64,000 bases of DNA from Cellvibrio polysaccharolyticus (lineage in GTDB: Bacteria; Pseudomonadota; Gammaproteobacteria; Pseudomonadales; Cellvibrionaceae): contig NZ_PRDL01000001.1 of NCBI RefSeq assembly GCF_015182315.1, positions 434,001 to 498,000 on the forward strand, read 5' to 3'. The position numbers were made by a program, and so were the translations under genes. The notes beneath the pieces are model-generated. The model did no database searches and was not told the origin of the DNA. It saw only the letters and a program-made list of their open reading frames with translations. Position 1 is the stretch's first letter; each line of letters starts with the position of its first letter. Positions 1 to 7,220 of this stretch are shown here, piece by piece.

Positions 1-1
1 C

Positions 2-736
2 AGCCCCGATACTGAATCCCCACCAAAAACTGCTTTGGAAAATACCGTTCAGGCTCAGGAGCAAATTCCTGCCGCTGGTGATGTGCTCTATGCGGCAACT
101 TTTGCCGACCAGCAAAGTGCCACCGGCTGGCGTATGGAAGGCAATGCGGTGGTGGAATTTCGCGATGGCTGGATGGAAATGTATTCTCCGGATAAATCCA
201 CTCACCATGTTTTCTGGGGCCCGAAAGATTTTCCAGACAACTTTGTCGCTACCTGGCAAGTGCAGAACCTGGCCATTGAATCCGGTTTGTTAATCGTTTT
301 TTTTGCGGCACAGGGCGAGAATGGCGAAGATATTTTTGACCCGGCTTTACCGGTTCGGGACGGTACGTTTGATCAATACACCGAAGGAAAAATTAAAAGT
401 TATCACCTTTCCTATTATGCCAATGTGGCGCACGAACCCGGGCGCAGCCATGTCAACCTGCGTAAAAATAATACCTTTTCCTTATTGCAATCCGGTGGTG
501 AAGGTATTCCCACCGAATCTGTTGATATTCATAATATTCGGTTGATTAAACAGGGCGCTCATATTCGTTTGTGGGTCGATGATCGCAAGGCGATTGACTA
601 TGTGGACAACCAGCCCATCGTTGACGGTGTCGATACCGGTGCGGCTTTCGGCAGTGGAAAAATCGGCCTGCGGCAAATGCAGTGGAGTCACTTCCGTTAT
701 CGCAACTTTGAAGTCCGTGCGCTGGCCAATGAATAA
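2..736 (+). CDS. DUF1961 (YesU-like) family protein, 5' truncated by the window
   Basis: The frame is open from base 2, so the true start lies upstream; the first in-window start-like codon is a TTG at 35. The visible part, about 244 residues, has the Trp/Tyr/Phe-rich beta-sandwich look of DUF1961 proteins (VFWGPKDFP, HVNLRKN, WVDDRKAIDY, GKIGLRQMQWS). Family members have a concanavalin-like fold and include YesU of the Bacillus subtilis rhamnogalacturonan operon. A polysaccharide-related, probably exported role is therefore likely, but the enzymatic function is unknown. The signal peptide, if any, is outside the window. A GH105 hydrolase of the same pectin theme lies about 44 kb away and is not linked in an operon. 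Confidence 0.75.
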   Translation, partial: SPDTESPPKTALENTVQAQEQIPAAGDVLYAATFADQQSATGWRMEGNAVVEFRDGWMEMYSPDKSTHHVFWGPKDFPDNFVATWQVQNLAIESGLLIVFFAAQGENGEDIFDPALPVRDGTFDQYTEGKIKSYHLSYYANVAHEPGRSHVNLRKNNTFSLLQSGGEGIPTESVDIHNIRLIKQGAHIRLWVDDRKAIDYVDNQPIVDGVDTGAAFGSGKIGLRQMQWSHFRYRNFEVRALANE

Positions 737-766
737 TTCATTGGCTGTTATTTTTTCCGCAATAAA

Positions 767-790
767 GCCACTGCAGATTTCCGCAGTGGC
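767..790. repeat. Perfect 8-bp inverted repeat after the DUF1961 gene
   Basis: GCCACTGC (767-774) and GCAGTGGC (783-790) form a perfect 8-bp stem with an 8-nt loop, 30 bases after the stop codon. No T-tract follows, so it is only terminator-like. It could act as a 3' end stabiliser. Confidence 0.5.
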
Positions 791-827
791 AACCCATCCC
801 TCGCTTTCTGATTGATTCCTATTGCTC

Positions 828-858
828 TTGACCTCAACTAATATTGAGGTTTTATGCT
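828..858 (+). promoter_or_regulatory. MerR-family promoter with a SoxR-box-like dyad
   Basis: A -35 element TTGACC (828-833) and a -10 element TATGCT (853-858) are separated by 19 bp. This is the over-long spacer typical of promoters activated by MerR-family regulators. The spacer holds the dyad CCTCAA (832-837), six bases, TTGAGG (844-849). The half-sites and the 6-6-6 geometry match the SoxR box. The start of the following SDR gene is 45 bases downstream of the -10. No merR/soxR gene is visible in the window, so the regulator would act in trans. Assignment to SoxR rather than another MerR protein is inference. Confidence 0.7.
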
Positions 859-903
859 GCGCCCTTGCTGCTATTCAGTATCTATTATTGTCGTGAGGGG
901 TCT

Positions 904-1620
904 ATGAACATTCTGGTTGTTGGCGCAAGCAAAGGGTTGGGCAGAGCTTTTATAGAAGGTCTGGCAAATGCCGGAGATACGCTGATCGGGGTTTCCCGCA
1001 GCAAACCGCATGATGTGCAAGTCGCTCAGACTATTGACCTGCACTGGATTGAGGCTGATATGAGCAGCCCAAAACACGCGGTGGCGAAAATTCTTGAAGA
1101 GCTTCCGGTGTGTCCGGATGTGGTTATTTATAATCTGGGGATTTGGGAGCAGGCCGCTTTTTCCAGTCGTTATGATTTTTTGAATGACCAGGATGACGAT
1201 ATTATTGACCTGATCAACACCAATATCACTGGCGCGATTCTGTTGTTAAAACATGTGCTCACCCGTATGCGAGGTTTGGAAAAACCCCATATTATTCTCA
1301 CCGGTTCCACCTCCGGCCTGTTACATAGCGGTCGCCCGGAAGTGACCTTTACCGCATCAAAATTTGCCCTGAATGGTATTGCTGACGCTTTGCGTGAAGG
1401 TTTTCGTCAGGACCGGCTGGCAGTAACCTGTTTGCAATTGGGTTATCTCAATACCGAAGATGACCTGTCGGTAGCGGGGGCCACTGCGGCGCTGCGCGGC
1501 GAAGGTACGCTCATCCCGGTGCATGACGTGGTAGCGATGGTAAAGGCCATATTGTCATTATCCAGTGCGTCTTTTGTGCGTGAGCTTGTCTTGCCGGCAT
1601 TGCTCGATGACCGCTTTTAG
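904..1620 (+). CDS. Short-chain dehydrogenase/reductase-like protein with Phe at the catalytic Tyr position
   Basis: A 238-residue single-domain SDR. The nucleotide-binding motif GASKGLG is at the N-terminus, an NLG-type motif (VIYNLGIWEQ) is in the middle, and a Ser-rich TGSTSG segment lies at 133-138. The YxxxK motif reads FTASK: Phe149 replaces the catalytic Tyr while Lys153 is kept. The ATG at 904 is preferred over an upstream in-frame start at 844 because GTGAGGGG sits 4-11 bases before it and the upstream residues precede the SDR fold. The gene stands alone behind a MerR/SoxR-like promoter, suggesting a redox-induced NAD(P)-binding protein. The Tyr loss suggests altered or no oxidoreductase chemistry. 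The substrate is unknown. Confidence 0.85.
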   Translation: MNILVVGASKGLGRAFIEGLANAGDTLIGVSRSKPHDVQVAQTIDLHWIEADMSSPKHAVAKILEELPVCPDVVIYNLGIWEQAAFSSRYDFLNDQDDDIIDLINTNITGAILLLKHVLTRMRGLEKPHIILTGSTSGLLHSGRPEVTFTASKFALNGIADALREGFRQDRLAVTCLQLGYLNTEDDLSVAGATAALRGEGTLIPVHDVVAMVKAILSLSSASFVRELVLPALLDDRF

Positions 1621-1809
1621 CGTACCTGGTATTACTGCTTCAGCCTGCTCTGGTGATAACTCCATGCTGAAAGTGTGTTCGCTTTTCGTATAAAATCCGC
1701 GTTTGTGCTGTGCCGCTGCTTTATTTTGCTGCCGTTATTTTCCCGTATTGGCAAATGTTCCGGTATTTTTCAGCACCCTGCCGACTTTAATGCATAGTGG
1801 AGTTTCCGG

Positions 1810-2772
1810 ATGCCGACACCCCGACAGACAGACGTTTTACGCTTGAAAACCCGTTCCGGATCATTGCTGGCTCTATTTTTTGTGTGCGCCAGCTTTGTTG
1901 CCATGGGGGGCTTCGCGGTAAGCCAGGGCAAGGATTTAGGGTGGCTTGCGGTGGCTTTTTTCGGTTTCGGGTGTTTTATTGCGGCGGTCAGTCTGTTACC
2001 CGGCAGTAGCTATCTTGAATTGCGCCCTGACGGCATGCAGATGAGCACCTTATACCGCAAGTGGCTGGTGCGCTGGCGTGACGTGGATAGTTTTTTTCCG
2101 GTAATGACCAACGGCCAGAAAACCGTGGGCTGGCTCTATAACGATCAATACCGTGTTCAGGCAATTATCAATAAAGTCAGCATGCGACTCACCGGTGCCG
2201 ACGCCGGTTTGCCCGACACTTACGGGTTAACTGCCGAAGCCCTGTCTGATTTACTCAATGAATGGCGTTTGCGTTACGGCGTAAGCGAATCAGAAAGCGC
2301 CGCCGAAGACGGTGCTGAAACTTCCCTTAAGGATGACGACTACCAGACATTACCTATACCGGCCGATGGCAGTACAGTATGGGCCGGCATGGGCAACTAC
2401 ATTTTGCTAACGCCGGATGGCCAGCATCAACTCAAATTGACTTACATCGCTGAACCTCCTCATGGAGATTCCTATGGCAGCCTGGTTATTGATGGTGTGA
2501 AATTACCCGGTTTTGCCTGGGGCGCGTTGTTTGCATCCTCCACCGATTCCCGCTACGTCGTATTCGACTGGATGGAAAAACGCTTTGTACGACAAACTCT
2601 TGTTGTGGATATCACACAACGCTGTTATTTCGTGTTACCTGAGCCAATGCATAATTTTGTCGTAGCCTGGCCGGTTATCGAAGGGCGTGGCAACCAGGAA
2701 GGTTTTTCCTATTTGTTTAACGGTGAGGAAAACTGGACAAGTTATGACCCTGCAGAAAGCAGCGAGTCCTGA
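1810..2772 (+). CDS. Membrane-anchored hypothetical protein with PH-like segment
   Basis: 320 residues. Two hydrophobic segments at about 18-37 and 43-62 form an N-terminal hairpin. They are followed by a stretch that looks like a bacterial PH domain or STM3941-type family (YLELRPDGMQMS, then a WLVRWRDVDSFF strand). The C-terminal half (about 185-320) is a separate soluble domain with beta-propeller-like strands (ILLTPDGQHQLKLTY, SSTDSRYVVFDWMEKRF). The ATG at 1810 is used. It is monocistronic by position, with 189 bases upstream and 179 bases downstream before the next gene. The function is not recognised, and the two-part architecture is an inference from sequence texture. Confidence 0.7.
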   Translation: MPTPRQTDVLRLKTRSGSLLALFFVCASFVAMGGFAVSQGKDLGWLAVAFFGFGCFIAAVSLLPGSSYLELRPDGMQMSTLYRKWLVRWRDVDSFFPVMTNGQKTVGWLYNDQYRVQAIINKVSMRLTGADAGLPDTYGLTAEALSDLLNEWRLRYGVSESESAAEDGAETSLKDDDYQTLPIPADGSTVWAGMGNYILLTPDGQHQLKLTYIAEPPHGDSYGSLVIDGVKLPGFAWGALFASSTDSRYVVFDWMEKRFVRQTLVVDITQRCYFVLPEPMHNFVVAWPVIEGRGNQEGFSYLFNGEENWTSYDPAESSES

Positions 2773-2951
2773 ACAAGCGATGCACGAGAATGCTGCCTCG
2801 AAGGTGAAACGGGTTTAAAGCAACTTGCGCTACTCGATTTACCGAATAGGATTAAGTAATGCCGGTGAGCATACCGATAAAATTATTCATCATTTAACGC
2901 CGGAAAAATTGAAGAATACAGATTGATGTCTGTTGCTCAGGAGTATTTGCA

Positions 2952-3326
2952 ATGTTTTATCACGGTGGTTGTTTGTGCGGCCATATTCGCTACCAGATTG
3001 CCGGGCAAGCGCGTGACCCGCATACCTGTTCCTGCCGGTTTTGTCAGCGCCACTCGGGGTCGCTCACCCAAATGTGGATCGAGTTTGACGAAGAGCAGGT
3101 AGTCTGGAATGGCGAGGGCGGCATGCCAACCCTGTGGCGCTCCTCAGAAACGTCCTGTCGGGCATTTTGTCGTATTTGCGGCAGCACCCTTGGTGCCATT
3201 GATGACACGCCGACGCTTGCGATTGCGGTAGGAACGTTGGATAACCCCGACCAGCCGGAATTAAGCCCGCATTATCACACCTTCAAAGATTGTCGCCCGG
3301 CGTGGTGGTCTTTGAATGACGAATAA
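2952..3326 (+). CDS. GFA family (CENP-V/GFA domain) zinc protein
   Basis: 124 residues, the usual size of single-domain GFA proteins. The zinc ligands are visible: GGCLCG (Cys7, Cys9), CSCRFC (Cys26, Cys28, Cys31) and FCRICG (Cys73, Cys76). This is the pattern of the glutathione-dependent formaldehyde-activating enzyme family. Members are often annotated as S-hydroxymethylglutathione synthase, but most have no proven activity. A CAGGAG ribosome site lies about 8 bases before the ATG. There is no formaldehyde or glutathione pathway gene next to it, so the substrate is unknown. Confidence 0.88.
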   Translation: MFYHGGCLCGHIRYQIAGQARDPHTCSCRFCQRHSGSLTQMWIEFDEEQVVWNGEGGMPTLWRSSETSCRAFCRICGSTLGAIDDTPTLAIAVGTLDNPDQPELSPHYHTFKDCRPAWWSLNDE

Positions 3327-3626
3327 ACATAACAATGCCTGATGCCCTTCTTGCAATAAAGAAGCACAGTCAAGGCATATAAAAAATTTGAATCGTAAAG
3401 AAAAAGAATTTAAATAGCAGAGAATCAACCAATACGAGCTAAACAATCGCCATCCGGCTAATAACAGCGAGTATTAATAAGATCGGCGGATATATAGAAA
3501 GCGCGAACAAGGAAACACGCATAAGGAAAGAGGGGGAGGTGTTAATGACGCAGTCCCTTGCGCCGGTTTCATTCCTTGAGTAATTACGAACTGTTTGTTA
3601 TTGCCAGAAATCAATACCAAAGGTCA
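3327..3626. other. Intergenic stretch between convergent GFA and csbD genes
   Basis: No supportable gene in 300 bases. An imperfect hairpin can be drawn at about 3334-3379 (TGCCT with AGGCA outside, TTCTT with AAGAA inside), followed by an A/T run. It may be the terminator of the GFA gene. Short ORFs here look like random frames. Confidence 0.4.
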
Positions 3627-3809
3627 TTAGTGGCGAGTAGCATCTTTGGCACGTTCTTTGGCATCACCGAAGGCTTTTTGCGCTTTACCTTCAGCTTGCT
3701 TTTCAATACCTTTGGCTTGCTGGGTTTTGCTGCCTACCAGCTCACCAGTCTTACGTTGAATTTTACCTGCGGTATCTTTTACTGAGCCTTTAACCTGGTC
3801 TTTGTTCAT
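3627..3809 (-). CDS. CsbD-like stress-response protein
   Basis: 60 residues beginning MNKDQVKGSVKDTAGKIQ, with the repetitive Lys/Glu/Ala/Gly-rich helices (KTGELVGSKTQQAKG, KAQKAFGDAKERA) typical of the CsbD/YjbJ family. These are small, abundant, largely disordered or four-helix proteins induced by general stress and osmolarity in several bacteria; their molecular role is unknown. AAGGAAAC lies just before the ATG on the minus strand. The upstream region carries an imperfect inverted repeat (3843-3907) that may be regulatory. Confidence 0.92.
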   Translation of the reverse strand: MNKDQVKGSVKDTAGKIQRKTGELVGSKTQQAKGIEKQAEGKAQKAFGDAKERAKDATRH

Positions 3810-4413
3810 GACATGTTTCCTTCTTTTTTCAGGAATGAATTTGTTAAGTGGCCAATCCGGTGGTTCGTTAAGCTTCGAGAGAGATTAATTGGCCTTACGT
3901 ACTTAACAATAGGAGACCCCCAAAAGACTGTCAAAGCGACATGAAAAATTTATGGGCGCAGTGTTCAATAATGTTATCCAGTTATAATTTTTGTCGTCAA
4001 ATTCGGTTTTTAAGCCGGCTTTAATAATAATTAACGGCTTTAAAATATTTTTAAGAAGAATTTTTTATTGAATAAATGCCATAAAAAAATGTTTTTAAAT
4101 ACTCTCTTTTGCAAGCGTTATAAGCGATGTGAAAAGTACTGTGACGAGGTTTACACATTCGCTGATAAGCCTGCAGTTAAATAGTGTTTAATGCAGTGAA
4201 GATATTTTTTTATTCCTTTTGGATAAGCGATTTTCAGATTTTCGTGTGTAGATTTTTTTAAAACTCCCTTCATTTTTTTAGCGCGCCTTACGGTGGGCTT
4301 GCCGTTATTGATGCTATCCATTTTTTCTTATCCCCCGGCCTGACAGACCTCGAGTGCGAAGTCAGCTGCCTGTGGTAAGGTAGCGCTTTCCTCTCCGCTA
4401 AAGGACTCAAGTG
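3810..4413. other. AT-rich divergent intergenic region
   Basis: About 600 bases with no supportable gene. It separates csbD (minus) from a membrane protein gene (plus), so it must hold both promoters. It is visibly AT-richer than its flanks, especially 3990-4270, with many A and T runs. The only structured element seen is the inverted repeat at 3843-3907. Confidence 0.5.
3843..3907. repeat. Imperfect inverted repeat in the csbD upstream region
   Basis: GTTAAGT-GGCCAAT (3843-3856) is mirrored by ATTGGCC (3888-3894) and ACTTAAC (3901-3907), with six extra bases (TTACGT) in the right arm. It lies 34-98 bases upstream of the csbD ATG, so it could be a regulator site or a leader-RNA structure. 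No function is proven. Confidence 0.4.
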
Positions 4414-4923
4414 ATGAAAGTTGTGGAAATGCTGGCGGTCGGCTTGCGACTGATGGGCGTCTATCTTGTTTACTCGGTTTTTCACACGCTGTTAACCCGT
4501 TTCAGTTACTGGTCGGCAATGCAGGCGCAGTTTGAGGGGCAGAGCTACTGGATGATCAGCCTGATTATTGTTGAAGCGCTTATTTTTGCCGCTATCGCTT
4601 TTCTGTTACTTCGTTTCCCGGTAACCGTAGCTCGCTGGCTCCTGGGGCGGCAGGCCGGTGCCGAAGCGGTGTTGCAAGGCAAACTGAATGATCTGCAAAC
4701 CGTGCTCTTCTGTGTGGTGGGCGTTTATGTGCTCTCCCAATCACTTCCCTACCTTGCAGAGAGCCTCTTGTGGTTGCCGGGCGATGCCGGTGATTCCCGG
4801 GAAGGCTTATGGTTTCCGCGGGTCATTCCGGTGCTTGTCGGGCTTTTGCAAACGGCACTGGGCTTGTATTTGACCTTGCAAGCGAAAGGTTTAAGCCGGT
4901 TGTTGTCGCGCTTGCGGGGCTAA
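4414..4923 (+). CDS. Four-helix inner-membrane protein of unknown function
   Basis: About 169 residues with four likely membrane segments: 7-28, 45-66, 92-112 and 134-155. There are short charged loops and an Arg-rich C-terminus (SRLLSRLRG). A GTG at 4411 directly precedes the ATG at 4414; the ribosome site AAAGGAC serves either. No family was recognised. The next membrane protein gene begins 42 bases downstream on the same strand, so the two may be co-transcribed. This is likely a real gene given the sustained hydrophobic pattern and codon texture. Confidence 0.7.
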   Translation: MKVVEMLAVGLRLMGVYLVYSVFHTLLTRFSYWSAMQAQFEGQSYWMISLIIVEALIFAAIAFLLLRFPVTVARWLLGRQAGAEAVLQGKLNDLQTVLFCVVGVYVLSQSLPYLAESLLWLPGDAGDSREGLWFPRVIPVLVGLLQTALGLYLTLQAKGLSRLLSRLRG

Positions 4924-4965
4924 GGCTTCTCTCTTCTTTATTAGTCATCTTCAGGAACCCCGGTC

Positions 4966-5628
4966 ATGAATCTGGTCGCACCGCTTAGTGGTTACTTTCT
5001 CTGGTTCACGCTGGCGGTGAGTATTTTCTCTTTCGGCTGGATACTGCGGGTTGCCCCCTGGCGATCCCTGGCAGCCATTCCGGTGCGACAGCACATGTGG
5101 TTTGGGGTAATTATCGGGCTGGGTATTTACGGCGCTCTGGTGCAGTTGCAGTTATTTAATCTATTTCGTCTCCATCCTTTACTCATGGCGGCTTGCACAG
5201 CCATTTTCGGAGCCAGGTTGACCATCGTCGCCGGCTTTTTTGCGCTGTTAATCAGCCATGCTTTCACGGTTCTTCCCTGGCAAAATATCGGCTTTAATTT
5301 TCTGGTCAGCGTATTGGTACCGGTACTGATTGCGCGCGGCATTTTTATGCTGATTGCTCGCTCGCGTATTCAAAACCTCTTTCTTTATACTCTGGGCGGC
5401 GGATTTTTCGGCGGCATGTTGTCGTGGGTGGGTTCGGCCATTTTTGCAGTGCTGCTGTTGTGGGTCAGTCAGGTGGCTTTTATGCCGGACGTTTGGGAAA
5501 ACGCCTGGATGTTTTTCCTACTGACTTTTCCAGAAGGTTTTTGTAATGGCGCTATTGTTTCCTGTATGGCGGTGCTGGCGCCGCATCTGGTCAAGACCTA
5601 CGACGACGATTTTTATTTACAAAAATAA
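4966..5628 (+). CDS. CbiM-like/COG3235-type predicted membrane protein (ECF permease-like)
   Basis: 220 residues, about seven membrane segments. The pattern HPLLMAACTAIFGARLTIVAG, then NFLVSVLVPVLIARG, then FPEGFCNGAIVS followed by a DDDFYL tail, is that of the COG3235 relatives of CbiM, the substrate-binding permease of cobalt/nickel ECF transporters. The N-terminal MHIxxG metal-binding signature of true CbiM is absent. Metal transport is therefore not supported and the substrate is unknown. No CbiQ or CbiO partner is nearby. CAGGAA lies 8-13 bases before the ATG. It follows the four-helix protein gene closely. Confidence 0.75.
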   Translation: MNLVAPLSGYFLWFTLAVSIFSFGWILRVAPWRSLAAIPVRQHMWFGVIIGLGIYGALVQLQLFNLFRLHPLLMAACTAIFGARLTIVAGFFALLISHAFTVLPWQNIGFNFLVSVLVPVLIARGIFMLIARSRIQNLFLYTLGGGFFGGMLSWVGSAIFAVLLLWVSQVAFMPDVWENAWMFFLLTFPEGFCNGAIVSCMAVLAPHLVKTYDDDFYLQK

Positions 5629-5848
5629 TAAGCGCGGTCTGTTTAACCGCAATATCACCGGTGGATAAACCGATTTCGCTCGGGAAAATTAATCGTGCCG
5701 GTAATTTTTATTCAATAGTGTGATGATTTGTACGCTTTCATCGTTCGATGTGCAGGAAGTGTGTGCCCTGAGACCTGGCAAAGCCGGCTAAAGCCAGCCA
5801 GCTGCTATAATTTTTGCACCCATGGAATCTGGAATTTCGGAGAACGCT

Positions 5849-6685
5849 ATGAAGCTGCTTCATTATGCTTTTTTACCAGGAGTCATACTCCTTTCTGCTT
5901 GCGAGCGCGATAACGCCGTGCCACCACCCCAGACCGGTGTGGTGGCCAGCGTGGCTGCCGTCTCGGAACCCTCGCTGGATCGATCCCGACTGTCGCACTT
6001 TCACTGGCGCTTGCACGACGCATCCGACCCGGAAGGTGATCGTATTGATGCCCTGTTTGGCGATATCAGTAACCGGGTACAAATCGACTTTGACGAAGAC
6101 CGTCTGGCCATTATTGGTGGCTGTAACCAGCTTGGTGGCAGCTACAGCATCGACAGAACTACCCTGAAGCCCGGCCAGTTGGTGCAAACCATGAAAGCCT
6201 GTGACGACAGTTTGATGCGACGGGAGGCGGCGCTCAAAAGCCATTTTGAAGGCGAGCTGCAAATTCAGTTAAGTGACAGCGAGACGCCACTGCTGACGCT
6301 GACCAAAAACGATGGTAGCGCCCTGATTTTTGAAGGCATAAATACCGCCGAGAGTCGTTACGGAACCGACAGCGAGCTGGTTTTCCTCGAAGTGCAGCCT
6401 TTACGGGTCAGTTGTCATCATCCCCTGATGCCGGAGCATGAATGTTTGCAGGTAAGGGATGTGGAATATGATGAAGATGGCGCCAAGGTTGCGGTGGGCG
6501 AATGGCAATTTCTCTATCAGGAAATTGAAGGCTACAGTCATGAGCGAGGCGTGCGCACCATTTTACGTTTGAAACGTTTCCCGCTGATCAACCCGCCAGC
6601 CGATGGACCGGGTGTCGCCTATGTTCTCGACATGGCCGTGGAGTCGGAAATAAGGGAAGACAACATTCCGGCAACAGCGCCTTAA
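5849..6685 (+). CDS. META domain plus DUF4377 lipoprotein
   Basis: 278 residues. The ATG at 5849 is chosen over one at 5822 because it gives a clean lipoprotein signal (MKLLHYAFLPG then LLSAC, lipid Cys18) and follows CGGAGA. The first mature domain (about 48-150) is a META/HslJ-type domain, with the motifs FHWRLHDA, GGCNQLGGSYS and KACDDSLM. The second (about 180-270) looks like DUF4377 (EHECLQVRD, GEWQFLYQEIEGY). HslJ-type proteins are envelope stress or antibiotic-tolerance factors, and META plus DUF4377 is a recurrent pairing. It is probably an outer-membrane lipoprotein of the periplasm. A strong hairpin follows its stop codon. Confidence 0.85.
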   Translation: MKLLHYAFLPGVILLSACERDNAVPPPQTGVVASVAAVSEPSLDRSRLSHFHWRLHDASDPEGDRIDALFGDISNRVQIDFDEDRLAIIGGCNQLGGSYSIDRTTLKPGQLVQTMKACDDSLMRREAALKSHFEGELQIQLSDSETPLLTLTKNDGSALIFEGINTAESRYGTDSELVFLEVQPLRVSCHHPLMPEHECLQVRDVEYDEDGAKVAVGEWQFLYQEIEGYSHERGVRTILRLKRFPLINPPADGPGVAYVLDMAVESEIREDNIPATAP

Positions 6686-6699
6686 GGGTGAAAACAGAT

Positions 6700-6730
6700 C
6701 ACGCCCTGCTCCGTCATGGCGCAGGGCGTG
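6700..6730 (+). terminator. Terminator-like hairpin after the META/DUF4377 gene
   Basis: CACGCCCTGC (6700-6709) and GCAGGGCGTG (6721-6730) form a perfect 10-bp GC-rich stem with an 11-nt loop, 15 bases after the stop. The T-run is displaced (ATTTTT begins about 8 bases later), so termination is likely but not textbook. Confidence 0.6.
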
Positions 6731-7021
6731 GTGAGCACATTTTTCCCCTTTATTGTGATGTTTTCGCTGCCAGAATTTTTTGTAAAGAAATTTTATATTT
6801 AAGCGACAGAAATGAATAAGACATTGTTAATCAGCATTTGGAATTACCAATCGATTTCTACCACCTGACAAAAAATTTTTTAGTTGAATTCGGCGTCATT
6901 TCGGCGTAAAAACAGGCAATAGGAGAGACTTCTTCTGTCGCCTTTCCGTAAAGCTGTCGAAAATACACAAAAATTCTCTCCTGCCTCCATACCTACTTTT
7001 CAGTTAATAACTCATTTTTTT

Positions 7022-7059
7022 CTAGGAAAAATCTTATTTTTAATAAGATCGTTTCCTAG
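7022..7059. repeat. Long hairpin upstream of the chemotaxis operon
   Basis: CTAGGAAA (7022-7029) pairs with TTTCCTAG (7052-7059), and ATCTTAT (7031-7037) pairs with ATAAGAT (7043-7049). This gives 15 bp in total with one small asymmetric internal loop. A TTTTATT stretch follows on the plus strand. It may be a terminator insulating the operon from upstream transcription, or a leader structure. Confidence 0.55.
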
Positions 7060-7096
7060 TTTTATTAGGCGTTTTCCGATTGTGGCTAGCGATCCT

Positions 7097-7122
7097 TGTC
7101 ATCTAGGATGATTCTGATGACA
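7097..7122. repeat. 7-bp dyad in the che operon upstream region
   Basis: TGTCATC (7097-7103) and GATGACA (7116-7122) form a perfect inverted repeat with a 12-bp centre, about 100 bases before the first gene. It has the size of a dimeric regulator site. The regulator is unknown. Confidence 0.4.
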
Positions 7123-7220
7123 TCATTCTGCAAAGATGTGATGGCTTATGCAAAATTGTGGTGAATTACGGGGGTGCACTCCTCTCATTAACCAGATAGG
7201 CATTTCCGGGATTGATTGCT

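Larger units (their letters stand above)
6731..7220. other. Long leader/promoter region of the chemotaxis operon
   Basis: About 490 bases without a supportable gene, AT-rich up to about 7080. It ends in the ribosome site region before the first mcp gene (CCGGGA, about 10 bases before the ATG at 7221). It contains two distinct dyads, listed separately at 7022-7059 and 7097-7122. No convincing sigma-28 or sigma-54 promoter was found by eye. Confidence 0.5.

Noticed and set aside
844..903. Longer start of the SDR at 844
   Set aside because: The region includes the -10 element of the promoter, and a good ribosome site lies just before the ATG at 904.
7060..7110. Possible sigma-28 or sigma-54 promoter before the chemotaxis operon
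   Set aside because: The TTTTCCGATT stretch matches the sigma-28 -10 poorly, and TGGCTAGCGATCCTTGT lacks the GC of the sigma-54 -12 element.
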